NCBI RefSeq assembly: GCF_004193175.1
Contig: NZ_SAUH01000001.1
Coordinates: forward strand, 372,001-436,000
Direction: 5' to 3'
DNA: 64,000 nt
DNA from: Streptomyces sp. RFCAC02
Lineage (GTDB): Bacteria; Actinomycetota; Actinomycetes; Streptomycetales; Streptomycetaceae
The notes beneath the pieces are model-generated. The model did not search any database. It saw only the letters and a program-made list of their open reading frames with translations, and had not been told where the DNA came from. Made by a program: the position numbers and the translations under genes. Position 1 is the stretch's first letter. Every line of letters begins with the position of its first letter. Shown one piece after another: positions 17,946 to 26,979 of the stretch.

Positions 17946-18419
17946 CTACTGGCTGTTCCTGCCGAAGTCCTCGGGCGAGATCTGGTCGAGGAATTCGCGG
18001 AACCGTTCCACCTCGTCCTCCTGCTCGTCCGGGATGATGATCCCCGCGTCGTCCAGCACCGCGTCACTGCCGTAGATGGGGGTGCCGGCGCGCAGCGCGA
18101 TCGCTATGGCGTCGGAGGGGCGGGCGCTGACCTCGACACCACTGGCGAACACCAGCTCGGCGTAGAACACGCCCTCGCGCAGATCGGTGATGCGGACGGC
18201 ACTCAGCTCCTGCCCCACCGCTTCCAGCACGTTCTTGAACAGGTCGTGCGTGAGCGGCCGGGCAGGGGTCATCCCCTGCTGGGCGAACGCGATGGCGGTC
18301 GCCTCCCCCGGTCCGATCCAGATCGGGAGATAGCGATCACCGCCGACTTCACGGAGGAGCACGATGGGCTGATTGTTGGGCATTTCCACCCGCACGCCCA
18401 CGACGTCGAGCTGATTCAC
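17946..18419 (-). CDS. Bifunctional nuclease family protein (DUF151)
   Basis: 157 residues, normal length for the BFN/DUF151 family, whose plant members have DNase and RNase activity. Family motifs are NNQPIVLLRE, LPIWIGPGEATAIA, the THDLFKNVLEA helix, and SARPSDAIAIALR. An acidic C-terminal extension (EQEDEVERFREFLDQISPED) is typical of actinobacterial members. GTG 18419 is the start; no strong Shine-Dalgarno sequence is visible. It lies between the FHA and MerR genes on the same strand, in a conserved actinobacterial cluster. The physiological role in bacteria is not settled. Confidence 0.92.
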   Translation of the reverse strand: MNQLDVVGVRVEMPNNQPIVLLREVGGDRYLPIWIGPGEATAIAFAQQGMTPARPLTHDLFKNVLEAVGQELSAVRITDLREGVFYAELVFASGVEVSARPSDAIAIALRAGTPIYGSDAVLDDAGIIIPDEQEDEVERFREFLDQISPEDFGRNSQ

Positions 18420-18499
18420 ACAGCAACCCTAGGCGGTGCCCGGGTCTTTTGGATAGTCGAGCACCGCCGGGCGGCACCGGCGCGCCCCGGTGGGGGCGG

Positions 18500-19207
18500 T
18501 CAGAATCCGTGCCTGCTGGCGAAGAACACCAGCCGGTACTTGCCGATCTGGACCTCGTCGCCGTTGGCCAGGACCACCGAGTCGATCGGCTCCCGGTTGA
18601 CGTAGGTGCCGTTGAGGCTGCCCACGTCGCTGGCGCTGAAGGAGCCGTCCGGCTCGCGCCGGAACTCCACGTGACGGCGGGAGACCGTCACGTCGTCCAG
18701 GAAGATGTCGCACTGCGGGTGACGGCCGGCCGTGGTCTGCTCGCTGTCCAGGAGGAAGCGGCTGCCGGAGTTCGGGCCGCGGCGGACGATCAGCAGCGCG
18801 GAGCCGGGCGGCAGCGCGTCCACGGCGGCCTGGGCCTCGGCGGACAGCGCGGGGGCGGGGTGCTGCCCGGTGATCTCGGCCTCGTACGCCTCGAGGCCGC
18901 TGATGGAGATCGTGGAGGTGGTCTCCGACGAGCCCTCGGCGCCGGGGCGCAGCGGGTTGCCGCAGTTGGAGCAGAAACGGCTGGTCCCCGCGATGCGGTG
19001 ACCGCAGCGGGAGCAGGTCAGCGTGCCGTCGGCGGAGCCCTGGGAGCCTATCCCGCCGGGCGCCCCGACCTCGTCGCGGAACAACGGCCGTCCCTGCTCG
19101 GCGCCGGACGCCGTCGCTGGCGTGTCGCCATGCTGGCGGGCTCGGGGCCGCGCGGCACTGTGCATGCCGCTCTGACGCCTACCGAACAACCGAGCGAAAA
19201 AACTCAC
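18500..19207 (-). CDS. FHA-domain protein with zinc ribbon (GarA-like)
   Basis: 235-residue phosphothreonine-binding regulator. A short N-terminal arginine-rich segment is followed by a zinc ribbon with C65, C68, C79 and C82, then an ETTS motif at 95-98, the site phosphorylated by PknB/PknG in GarA/OdhI relatives. The FHA fold is at about 137-225, with G161-R162, S176 and H179 in the expected phosphopeptide-binding loop. GarA-type proteins inhibit 2-oxoglutarate dehydrogenase and glutamate dehydrogenase when unphosphorylated. The zinc ribbon is an addition relative to mycobacterial GarA. GTG 19207 is chosen over upstream starts because GAGGGG precedes it. Confidence 0.9.
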   Translation of the reverse strand: MSFFARLFGRRQSGMHSAARPRARQHGDTPATASGAEQGRPLFRDEVGAPGGIGSQGSADGTLTCSRCGHRIAGTSRFCSNCGNPLRPGAEGSSETTSTISISGLEAYEAEITGQHPAPALSAEAQAAVDALPPGSALLIVRRGPNSGSRFLLDSEQTTAGRHPQCDIFLDDVTVSRRHVEFRREPDGSFSASDVGSLNGTYVNREPIDSVVLANGDEVQIGKYRLVFFASRHGF

Positions 19208-19363
19208 CAGCGATCCCCTCGCACCTAGCCCGTCCCGCCCGCGGCGGGATGGTCCATTCTCTCTCACCGGCCACCGCGGTCACTTCCGACAACGTCCGCG
19301 GCCCCCGTTCAGTTTCCCTCACCCAGCGCCACCGGGGCCGGGCAGCCCCCGCGTCGCGGGCGA

Positions 19364-20224
19364 TCACGGTGACGACTGAGCGTAGTCAGGCTGCTCCGGC
19401 GACCGCAAGGCGTCCACCGTGATCGTCTCCGACCGCTCAACGCTCACGGACGCCTGATCGTTCTCCAGCGACTGGACCACTCCGCCCGGGATGTTCAGCG
19501 CCGGTTCCAGGTCCTGGGGCCGGCCGATGGCCCGGACGAGGTAGGGCGCGGAGACCGGGCGGCCGTCCAGCCGGATGCCGCCGTTGTCGTCCGTGAAGGC
19601 GGTCTCCGCGACGATCCTGACCTCGTTGATCTGGATGGCCTCGGCGCCCGCCGCGCGCAGTTCCTGCACCGCGTCCAGCAGCATATCCGCCTCGACCGTG
19701 CCGAGCGGATCGGCGATGCGCAGCGTGATGCCCGGCCCCCTGGCGGCCTCGGTGCCGGCGAGGACGCCGAGGCGGCCGGCACGCTCCTCGTTCTGCCGGC
19801 GGGCCTCCTCGGCCTGGTCCGAGCTGTTCTCCAGTTCGGTGCGCTGCCGCTCCAGGTCGGCGCGCTCGGCCTCAAGGCGCGCGGCGCGGTCGTCGAGGTC
19901 GCTGAGGATGCGCACCAGGTCCTCGGTACGGGCGCCGGCCAGGGCCGTGTCCTCGCTGTTCGCGGCGCGGACCTGGATCGCCAGGCCGAGGCCGAGGACG
20001 AACAGCAGCCCGGCGGCGACGAACTGGCTGCCGGTCGCGCGCGGCGGCCACAGGGCCGCCAGCAGGAGCCGCGCGCCCGCGGGCCGGGACGCGGCCGGCC
20101 CGCCGTCGTCGCCGTCCCCCGCCGCTCCGGTGGCGGTGTCCTGGGACGGCGGGGTGTCCGCGTCCGTTCCGCGGATACCGTCCGCTGCTCCGTCCGGGTG
20201 CTCCCGGGGCGGTGTGCCGGTCAC
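19364..20224 (-). CDS. DUF881 membrane-anchored protein
   Basis: 286 residues. A cytoplasmic N-terminal part of about 70 residues rich in Pro, Asp and Gly, one transmembrane segment (about 88-105, FVAAGLLFVLGLGLAI), an alpha-helical coiled coil (about 115-165) and the DUF881 fold with RGPGITLRIADP and EAIQINEVRIV. The family of unknown function is found around cell-division and envelope genes in Gram-positive bacteria. GTG 20224 follows the stop of the small basic protein gene by 4 bp, so the two are co-translated. Confidence 0.88.
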   Translation of the reverse strand: MTGTPPREHPDGAADGIRGTDADTPPSQDTATGAAGDGDDGGPAASRPAGARLLLAALWPPRATGSQFVAAGLLFVLGLGLAIQVRAANSEDTALAGARTEDLVRILSDLDDRAARLEAERADLERQRTELENSSDQAEEARRQNEERAGRLGVLAGTEAARGPGITLRIADPLGTVEADMLLDAVQELRAAGAEAIQINEVRIVAETAFTDDNGGIRLDGRPVSAPYLVRAIGRPQDLEPALNIPGGVVQSLENDQASVSVERSETITVDALRSPEQPDYAQSSP

Positions 20225-20228
20225 CGGC

Positions 20229-20561
20229 TCACGCTCCGAGGACGTGCCGGCGGATGGCCGCGGCGTTCGAGAAGATCCGGACACCGAGGACGACCACGAC
20301 GCCCGTGGAGAGCTGCGAGCCGACACCCAGCTCGTCGCCGAGGAAGACGATCAGCGCGGCCACCGTGACGTTCGACAGGAAGGAGACGACGAAGACCTTG
20401 TCGTCGAAGACCCGGTCCAGCATGGCGCGCAGGCCGCCGAAGACCGCGTCGAGCGCGGCGACCACGGCGATCGGCAGGTAGGGCTCCACCCCCGCGGGCA
20501 CGACCGGCCGGGTGAGGACACCCGCGACGACTCCGGCCACCAGGCCGAGAACGGCGATCAC
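20229..20561 (-). CDS. Small basic family protein (DUF1290)
   Basis: 110-residue membrane protein with three hydrophobic segments and a conserved PYLPIAVVAALDAVFGGLRA region, normal length for the small basic protein that sits between two DUF881 genes in many Gram-positive bacteria. Its start codon overlaps the stop of the upstream DUF881 gene (GTGA), a sign of translational coupling. Molecular function is unknown. Confidence 0.9.
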   Translation of the reverse strand: MIAVLGLVAGVVAGVLTRPVVPAGVEPYLPIAVVAALDAVFGGLRAMLDRVFDDKVFVVSFLSNVTVAALIVFLGDELGVGSQLSTGVVVVLGVRIFSNAAAIRRHVLGA

Positions 20562-21460
20562 TGCTGGTTCCCCTCTCCCGCCGCGCCGCCGGCGGCCGCC
20601 GGGACGGCGACACGGGTGGCGAGGCTCGTGGCGGCGGGCAGCGCGAGGTCGTCACGGACCCCGCTGTTCACCCGGATGCCGTACTCGTCGTGGAGCGCGC
20701 GCAGGTACTCCCCCGCGAGTCCGCCGTCGAGACCGGCCGCCAGAGCTTCCGGGTCACCGACCGCGAGGACGGTGTACGGCGGGACCAGCGGCCGGTTGTC
20801 GACGAGGACGGCGTCGCCCGCGGCGCGGATGGCGGTCAGGGCGGTGAGCCGGTGACCGTTGATGGATATCGCCTCGGCGCGCGCCTGCCACAGGCCGTTG
20901 ACGACCCGCTGGAGGTCGCGGTCGCGGACGCGCCCGGTGTCGGTGAAGCCGTCGACGCGCGAGTCGCCGGGCCGGGCGGCGTCCGGGGCGTCGTCGAGGG
21001 TCACCTCGACGCCGGGGCCGGTCACCGGCGTCTCGCCGGCGAGCAGCGCGACGACATCGTCCTCGCCCGGCCCGTCGTCGTCCAGGGCCTCGTCGCGCAG
21101 CGCGGCGACCTCGTCCCGCAGGGCGTCGATGTCGGCGTCGAGGGCGTCGAGGCGGGCACCGTCCGCCTCGACGCGCTCCAGCAGCTCGGCACGCTCCCGC
21201 GCGACCGCGGGGGCGTCCTCGCGGGCCTGGGCGGCCCCCAGGGTGACCACGGCCGCCGCGAGCAGCAGGCCGCCCGCCAGCCACAGCCGCGCCCGGAGCG
21301 TACGGGGCAGCGGTGCGCTCCCCGACGCCCGCCGGCCGGCCGCCGCGGCCGCGTACCCCTCGTCGAGGGTGTGGCTCATGACGGTGGTCAGCAAGGACAT
21401 GGAGGCGTCGGGGCGCGCGGGGCGGCGCGGGCCGGGCTCCTGCTGTGGCATGGCGGGCAT
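20558..21460 (-). CDS. DUF881 membrane-anchored protein
   Basis: 300 residues, paralogue of the gene at 19364. A short N-terminal cytoplasmic part is followed by a transmembrane segment (about 59-76, WLAGGLLLAAAVVTLG), a coiled coil (about 85-130) and the DUF881 domain containing VTGPGVEVTLDDAP and ARAEAISINGHRLT. Two ATGs (21460 and 21451) are equally possible and neither has a clear Shine-Dalgarno sequence. It begins the DUF881-SBP-DUF881 unit, downstream of the guanylyltransferase gene. Confidence 0.88.
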   Translation of the reverse strand: MPAMPQQEPGPRRPARPDASMSLLTTVMSHTLDEGYAAAAAGRRASGSAPLPRTLRARLWLAGGLLLAAAVVTLGAAQAREDAPAVARERAELLERVEADGARLDALDADIDALRDEVAALRDEALDDDGPGEDDVVALLAGETPVTGPGVEVTLDDAPDAARPGDSRVDGFTDTGRVRDRDLQRVVNGLWQARAEAISINGHRLTALTAIRAAGDAVLVDNRPLVPPYTVLAVGDPEALAAGLDGGLAGEYLRALHDEYGIRVNSGVRDDLALPAATSLATRVAVPAAAGGAAGEGNQQ

Positions 21461-21526
21461 GATTGCACGCCATGCCGTGCAGGGGCGAAACGGGCCGGTG
21501 GCCAGGCCCGTTGACGCGGCGTCGGG

Positions 21527-24022
21527 TCAGTGCTCCGCGCTGTCGACGACCCCCGCCCAGCTGTCGAGGAGTTCCTGCGCGGCCGCGTCGTCGGGGCCCT
21601 CGGCCCACAGGTGGGTGACGGCCTCGGCCGGGTCGGGCAGGACGAGGATCCACCGGCCGTCGGACTCGACGACGCGCACGCCGTCCGTCGTGTCCACCGA
21701 CCGGTCGCCCGCCGCCTCCACGACGCGCCGCATGACCAGGCCCTTGATGGCCCAGGGGGTGGCGATGTCGCGGTGCAGCACGTGCGCCCTGGGGATGCGC
21801 GCCTCGATCTGGCTGAGCGAGAGCTGGGTGCGGGCGACGAGGCCGACGAGCCGGGCGAACGCGGCGGTGGCGTCGAAGACGGAGCTGAACTCGGGGACGA
21901 TGAAGCCGCCCTGGCCGTCGCCGCCGAAGACGGAGCCCTCCTTGTGGGCGACACGGGTGAGGTCGTCGGGCGATGTGGTGGTCCACTCGACCTCGGTGCC
22001 GTGGTAGGCGGCGACCTGCTCGGCGATGCGGGTCGTCGTCACCGGGAGGGCGACGCGGCCGCTGCGGCGCTCGGCGGCCACCAGGTCGAGCATGACGAGC
22101 AGGGCGCGCTGGTCCTCGATGATGCGGCCGCGCTCGTCCACGAGGGCGAACCGTTCGCCGACCGGGTCGAAGCGGACACCGAACGCGGCGCGGGACGAGG
22201 CCACGATCTCGCCGAGCCGCACCAGACCGGCGCGGCGTGCCTCGGCGGTCTCGGTGGGGCGGCTCTCGTCGAGGCCGGGGTTGATGGTGAGGGCGTCCAC
22301 GCCGAGCCGCCCGAGGAGGCTCGGCAGGACGAGTCCGGCGCTGCCGTTGGCGGCGTCCACGACGATCTTCAGGCCGGAGTCGGCGACGCCCGTGGTGTCC
22401 ACGGCGCGCAGGACGGACCCGGTGTAGGCGTCGAAGACGCTGGCGGGGAACGCCAGGTCGCCGATCTCGCCGGGGAACGCGCGGCGGTACTCCTGGCGGG
22501 CGTACACGCGGTCCAGCTTGCGCTGGCGGGCCTGGGAGAGGTCCGCGCCGCGCTCGTCGAAGAACATGATGTCGACGGAGTCCGGCACGCCCGGCGTGGT
22601 GCGGATCATGACGCCGCCGGCGCTGCCGCGGGCGGTCTGCTGGCGGGCGACGGGCAGCGGCACGTTCTCCAGGTCGCGGACGTCGATGGCGCTGGCCTGC
22701 AGCGCGGAGATCACGGCCCGCTTGAGGGCGCGCGCGCCGCGGGAGTGGTCCCGGGCGGTGGTGACGGTCGAGCCCTTCTTGAGGGTGGTGGCGTAGGCAC
22801 TGGCGAGGCGGACCGCCAGCTCGGGAGTGATCTCAACGTTGAGGATGCCGGAGACGCCGCGGGCGCCGAAGAGGTTGGCCTGGCCCCGGGACTCCCAGAT
22901 GACGGAGGTGTTGACGAACGCGCCGGCCTCGATCGTCTTGAACGGGTAGACGCGCACATTGCCCTGGACGATGGATTCCTCGCCGATCAGGCACTCGTCG
23001 CCGATGACGGCGCCGTCCTCGATGCGGGCGGCGCGCATGACGTCGGTGTTCTTGCCGATGACGCAGCCGCGCAGGTTCGTCTGGGGGCCGATGTAGACGT
23101 TGTCGTGGACGACGGCGCGGTGCAGGAAGGCGTCCGACTTGACGACGACGTTGGAGCCGACGACGGTGTGCTCGCGCAGCTCGGCGCCGGCCTCGATCTT
23201 CGCGTAGTCGCCGATGTAGAGGGGGCCGCGGAGCTTCGCGTCGGGGTGGACCTCGGCGCCCTCGGCGACCCAGACGCCGGGCGAGATCTCGAAGCCGTCG
23301 ATCTCGACGTCGACCTTGCCCTCCAGCACGTCGGCCTGGGCCTTCACATAGCTCTCGTGGGTGCCGACGTCCTCCCAGTAGCCCTCGGCGACATAGCCGT
23401 AGATGGGCTTGCCCTCCTTCATCAGGCGGGGGAAGACGTCGCCGGACCAGTCGACGGAGGCGTCGGCCTCGACGTAGTCGAAGACCTCGGGCTCCATGAC
23501 GTAGATACCGGTGTTGACGGTGTCGGAGAAGACCTGGCCCCAGGTCGGCTTCTCCAGGAAACGCTCGACCCGGCCGTTCTCGTCGACGATGGTGATGCCG
23601 AATTCGAGGGGGTTCGGGACGCGGGTGAGGCAGACCGTGACGAGGGCGCCGCGTTCCTTGTGGTAGCGGATCAGATCGGTGAGGTCGAAGTCGGTGAGGG
23701 CGTCACCGGAAATCACGAGGAACGAGTCGTCCTTCAGCGCGTCCTCGGCGTTCTTCACGCTGCCGGCGGTACCGAGGGGCTTTTCCTCATGGGCGTAGGT
23801 GAGGTCCATTCCCAGTTCCTCGCCGTCGCCGAAATAGTTCTTGACGAGGGAGGCGAGGAATTGCACGGTGACCACGGTCTCGGTCAGGCCGTGGCGCTTC
23901 AGGAGCCGCAGGACGTGCTCCATGATCGGACGGTTCGCCACGGGCAGCAGCGGTTTCGGCATGCTCGCGGTCATCGGGCGAAGCCGGGTGCCTTCGCCAC
24001 CAGCCATTACTACGGCCTTCAT
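21527..24022 (-). CDS. Mannose-1-phosphate guanylyltransferase fused to a phosphohexomutase-type domain
   Basis: 831 residues. The N-terminal nucleotidyltransferase domain (about 1-240) starts with the GGEGTRLRP loop at 8-16 and has the [10 protein letters not shown] metal-binding region. A left-handed beta-helix of hexapeptide repeats (about 250-370) follows, then a phosphoglucomutase/phosphomannomutase fold (about 385-820). In the mutase part the catalytic serine loop reads [14 protein letters not shown], and the usual DGDGDR magnesium loop is replaced by DPVGER, so mutase activity is doubtful. It likely supplies GDP-mannose or another NDP-sugar for envelope glycans. ATG 24022 has AAGGAGG 12 nt upstream. 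The phosphatidyltransferase gene lies 135 bp upstream on the same strand. Confidence 0.88.
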   Translation of the reverse strand: MKAVVMAGGEGTRLRPMTASMPKPLLPVANRPIMEHVLRLLKRHGLTETVVTVQFLASLVKNYFGDGEELGMDLTYAHEEKPLGTAGSVKNAEDALKDDSFLVISGDALTDFDLTDLIRYHKERGALVTVCLTRVPNPLEFGITIVDENGRVERFLEKPTWGQVFSDTVNTGIYVMEPEVFDYVEADASVDWSGDVFPRLMKEGKPIYGYVAEGYWEDVGTHESYVKAQADVLEGKVDVEIDGFEISPGVWVAEGAEVHPDAKLRGPLYIGDYAKIEAGAELREHTVVGSNVVVKSDAFLHRAVVHDNVYIGPQTNLRGCVIGKNTDVMRAARIEDGAVIGDECLIGEESIVQGNVRVYPFKTIEAGAFVNTSVIWESRGQANLFGARGVSGILNVEITPELAVRLASAYATTLKKGSTVTTARDHSRGARALKRAVISALQASAIDVRDLENVPLPVARQQTARGSAGGVMIRTTPGVPDSVDIMFFDERGADLSQARQRKLDRVYARQEYRRAFPGEIGDLAFPASVFDAYTGSVLRAVDTTGVADSGLKIVVDAANGSAGLVLPSLLGRLGVDALTINPGLDESRPTETAEARRAGLVRLGEIVASSRAAFGVRFDPVGERFALVDERGRIIEDQRALLVMLDLVAAERRSGRVALPVTTTRIAEQVAAYHGTEVEWTTTSPDDLTRVAHKEGSVFGGDGQGGFIVPEFSSVFDATAAFARLVGLVARTQLSLSQIEARIPRAHVLHRDIATPWAIKGLVMRRVVEAAGDRSVDTTDGVRVVESDGRWILVLPDPAEAVTHLWAEGPDDAAAQELLDSWAGVVDSAEH

Positions 24023-24157
24023 ATCGGAAGTGTCCTCCTTGAGGATTCGTCAGTCACTCCGACCGCGCCCGTCTGGAGGGGCCCAGGCCCGGGGTGGCTC
24101 CCCGGAATAGTGCGGCACATGCGGGCGCCAGGCCCCTGCGACACTGCCAGGGCGAGC

Positions 24158-24769
24158 TCAGTCGGCGGTGGGATGATCCGCCTTCAGCAGACGACGGACC
24201 TGGACCACGTAGAGAATCCCTGCCCACCAGTACAGCCCTGTACCCCAGCCTGCGAACGCCCATCCGAAAATAGCAGCGAGTGACGCCACCCAGCCACTTC
24301 CGTCACTGAGGAGAAGCAGCGGGAAGGCGTACATGAGGTTGAATGTGGCGGCCTTGCCGAGGAAGTTCACCTGGGGCGGGGCATAGCCGTGCCGGTCGAG
24401 GCGCCAGACCATGACGAGGAGCGTCAGCTCCCTCGCGAGGAGCAGCCCGGTGAGCCACAGCGGCAGGATGTCCCGCCAGGTGAGGCCGACGAGGGTGGAC
24501 AGGATGTAGAGGCGGTCCGCCGCGGGGTCGAGGACGCGGCCGAGGGCGCTGATCTGGTTCCAGCGGCGGGCCAGTTTGCCGTCGAGGTAGTCGCTGACGC
24601 CGCTCGCCGCGAGGACGAGGAGCGCCCAGCCGTCGAGGTCGGGGCCGTCGAAGACCGGGGAGAGGACGAGCCAGAGGAACACCGGTACGCCGACGAGCCG
24701 GGCCATGCTGAGGATGTTCGGAATGGTGAGGACGCGATCCGTCTGAATGCGTGTCTCCTGGACCTCCAC
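24158..24769 (-). CDS. CDP-alcohol phosphatidyltransferase (PgsA-like)
   Basis: 203-residue membrane enzyme with about five or six transmembrane segments. The family motif D-x2-DG-x2-AR-x8-G-x3-D-x3-D is complete: D60, D63, G64, A67, R68, G77, D81 and D85. Such enzymes join a CDP-diacylglycerol to an alcohol, for example glycerol 3-phosphate or inositol phosphate; the substrate cannot be told from sequence. In this position it corresponds to PgsA2-type genes of other actinobacteria. GTG 24769 has GGAGG 7 nt upstream. Divergent to ptsI. Confidence 0.88.
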   Translation of the reverse strand: MEVQETRIQTDRVLTIPNILSMARLVGVPVFLWLVLSPVFDGPDLDGWALLVLAASGVSDYLDGKLARRWNQISALGRVLDPAADRLYILSTLVGLTWRDILPLWLTGLLLARELTLLVMVWRLDRHGYAPPQVNFLGKAATFNLMYAFPLLLLSDGSGWVASLAAIFGWAFAGWGTGLYWWAGILYVVQVRRLLKADHPTAD

Positions 24770-24943
24770 CCGGAAGCCTCCTGTTGTCCCCGTGCCGGTG
24801 TCCCGGTTGTCGTCGTGCCCCAGAACTCTACCGACCCCGGCCGGCGGCGCGGCCGGAGGGGCCGATCGCCGTGACTTAGGCTTTTATGTGGTTTGCGGCC
24901 CGGAACCGTGGCCGTCGGTCATCGGACGCGCAAGGCGGGTGTG

Positions 24944-26611
24944 ATGGAGACCAGGCTTCGGGGCGTCGGCGTCAGTCACGGTGTGGCGATCGGCGAGGTA
25001 CGGCATCTGGGGACGGCGGTGCTCGATCTGCCGGACCGCCAGGTCCCGCCGGCGGAGGTGCCGCGCGAGGTGGCCAGGGCGCGGCGCGCCGCCGAGGCGG
25101 TGGCGGCCGACCTGCGCGCGCGGGGGAACCTCGCGGGCGGTGAGGCGCAGGAGGTGCTGGAGGCCCAGGCGCTGATGGCCATCGACCCCGAGCTGCTCGC
25201 GGACGTGGAGCGGCGTGTCGGGGTGGGTGCCACGGCCGAACGGGCGGTGTCCGACGCGCTGGCGTCGTACCGCGCGCTGCTGGCCGGCGCGGGCGGCTAC
25301 CTGGCCGGGCGGGTCGCCGATCTGGAGGACGTGCGCAACCGGATCGTGGCGCGGCTGCTGGGCGTGCCGATCCCCGGTGTCCCGGACAGCGAGGAGCCGT
25401 ACGTGCTGATCGCGCGGGACCTCGCGCCGGCCGACACGGCGCTGCTGGACACGCGCCTGGTGCTCGGGTTCGTCACCGAGGAAGGCGGGCCGACCAGCCA
25501 CAGCGCGATCCTGGCGCGTGCGCTCGGGGTGCCGGCGGTGGTCGCGCTGCCGGGGGCGCGCGAGGTCGCCGAGGGCACGGTCGTCGCGGTGGACGGCAGC
25601 ACGGGCGAGGTGGTCGTCGCGCCGGGGCCGAAGCGGCGGGCCGAGCTGGCGGAGGAGGCGGCGGCGCGGCGGGCGGCGCTGTCCCGGGTGACGGGTCCCG
25701 GCGTCACGTCGGACGGGCACACGGTGCCGCTGCTCGCCAACATCGGCCGTCCGGGTGATGTCGCGGCGGCGCTCGACGCCGGCGCGGAGGGGGTCGGGCT
25801 GTTCCGGACGGAGTTCCTGTTCCTGGAGAGCGGCCGTGCGCCGTCGCGCGAGGAGCAGGCCGGGGTGTACCGGGAGGTGCTGAGCGCGTTCCCGGAGGGG
25901 CGGGTCGTGGCGCGGGTGCTGGACGCCGGGGCGGACAAGCCGCTGCCGTTCCTGACACCGGGGGACGAGCCGAACCCGGCGCTGGGCGTGCGGGGCCTGC
26001 GGGCGCTGCTGGACCATCCGGAGGTGCTGGCGGCGCAGCTCGGTGCCCTCGCCGACGCGGCGGAGGGGCTGCCGGTGCACCTGGAGGTGATGGCGCCGAT
26101 GGTGGCGGACCGGGCGGACGCGCGGGCGTTCGCCGAGGCGTGCCGCGCCGCGGGGCTGCACGCGAAGGCCGGGGTGATGGTCGAGGTGCCGGCCGCGGCG
26201 CTGCGGGCGCGGGCGCTGCTGCAGGAGGTGGAGTTCCTGTCGCTCGGGACGAACGACCTCGCGCAGTACACGTTCGCTGCGGACCGCCAGGTGGGCGGCG
26301 TGGCGCGGTGGCAGGACCCGTGGCAGCCGGCGCTGCTCGACCTGGTGGCGATGGCGGCGGATGCCGCGGCGGCGGAGGGCAGGAGCTGCGGCGTGTGCGG
26401 GGAGGCGGCGGCCGATCCGCTGCTGGCGTGCGTGCTCGCGGGGCTCGGGGTGACGAGCCTGTCGATGAGCCCGGGGGCGATCGCGCCGGTGCGTGCGGCG
26501 CTGCGGAAGCACACGCTGGCGCAGTGCGAGCGGGCCGCCGCGGCGGCGCGCGCGGCGGACGGCGCGCCGGAGGCGCGGACTGCGGCGCACGCGGTGTTGT
26601 CCGGGGAGTGA
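24944..26611 (+). CDS. ptsI: PTS Enzyme I (phosphoenolpyruvate-protein phosphotransferase)
   Basis: 555 residues, standard length for Enzyme I (EC 2.7.3.9), which passes phosphate from PEP to HPr to drive sugar uptake. The phosphohistidine domain has GGPTSHSAILARALGVPAVV with active His186. The PEP-binding TIM barrel carries GLFRTEFLFLE, LGTNDLAQYT and the CGEAAAD cysteine region. ATG 24944 is used; a GTG lies immediately before it. In Streptomyces coelicolor the EIIA(Crr) gene crr is expected just upstream of ptsI, but here the 174-bp divergent gap contains none. No DasR-type site was recognised. Confidence 0.95.
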   Translation: METRLRGVGVSHGVAIGEVRHLGTAVLDLPDRQVPPAEVPREVARARRAAEAVAADLRARGNLAGGEAQEVLEAQALMAIDPELLADVERRVGVGATAERAVSDALASYRALLAGAGGYLAGRVADLEDVRNRIVARLLGVPIPGVPDSEEPYVLIARDLAPADTALLDTRLVLGFVTEEGGPTSHSAILARALGVPAVVALPGAREVAEGTVVAVDGSTGEVVVAPGPKRRAELAEEAAARRAALSRVTGPGVTSDGHTVPLLANIGRPGDVAAALDAGAEGVGLFRTEFLFLESGRAPSREEQAGVYREVLSAFPEGRVVARVLDAGADKPLPFLTPGDEPNPALGVRGLRALLDHPEVLAAQLGALADAAEGLPVHLEVMAPMVADRADARAFAEACRAAGLHAKAGVMVEVPAAALRARALLQEVEFLSLGTNDLAQYTFAADRQVGGVARWQDPWQPALLDLVAMAADAAAAEGRSCGVCGEAAADPLLACVLAGLGVTSLSMSPGAIAPVRAALRKHTLAQCERAAAAARAADGAPEARTAAHAVLSGE

Positions 26612-26979
26612 CGGGCGCGGCGGCCGACCGGGGCGCGCGGCGGCGGGCGGGTGACGGCCCGCGCGGCGCGGGCGCCCCGCCGCCGTACGCCGGGGCGCAC
26701 CGGCACACCGCGGTCCCGTCGTCCGCGCCGTGGCACCGCCGGCGGCGGTCCGCCGGCCGCCGGGGCGGGATTGGCCGGGCACGCGCCGGGGCACCCGGTC
26801 GGCCGGGCGCGCGCCGGCCGTCGTGGACATGCAGCCAGCAAGAACGTCCCGGCAGCCGTCGCGACGCGGTGGCCGGCCGATGCCGGTGCCCCCGCATCCC
26901 GTGGAACGCCCCTTCGCCGGCCGGCGCACCGCGGCGGGTGCGCACGAGTTCGGTGAGTGTGTGAGGAGATGCGGAGGCG
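26612..26979. other. Gene-free GC-rich stretch between ptsI and the oxidoreductase gene
   Basis: 368 bp with no reading frame of convincing coding character. The first 90 bp can fold into several GC-rich hairpins that may terminate ptsI. The 3' end contains GAGGAG and GGAGG, which serve the next gene. Confidence 0.5.

Noticed and set aside
24893..24943. Upstream extension of ptsI to the GTG at 24893
   Set aside because: The standard Enzyme I N-terminus begins at the ATG at 24944; the extra 17 residues match nothing conserved.
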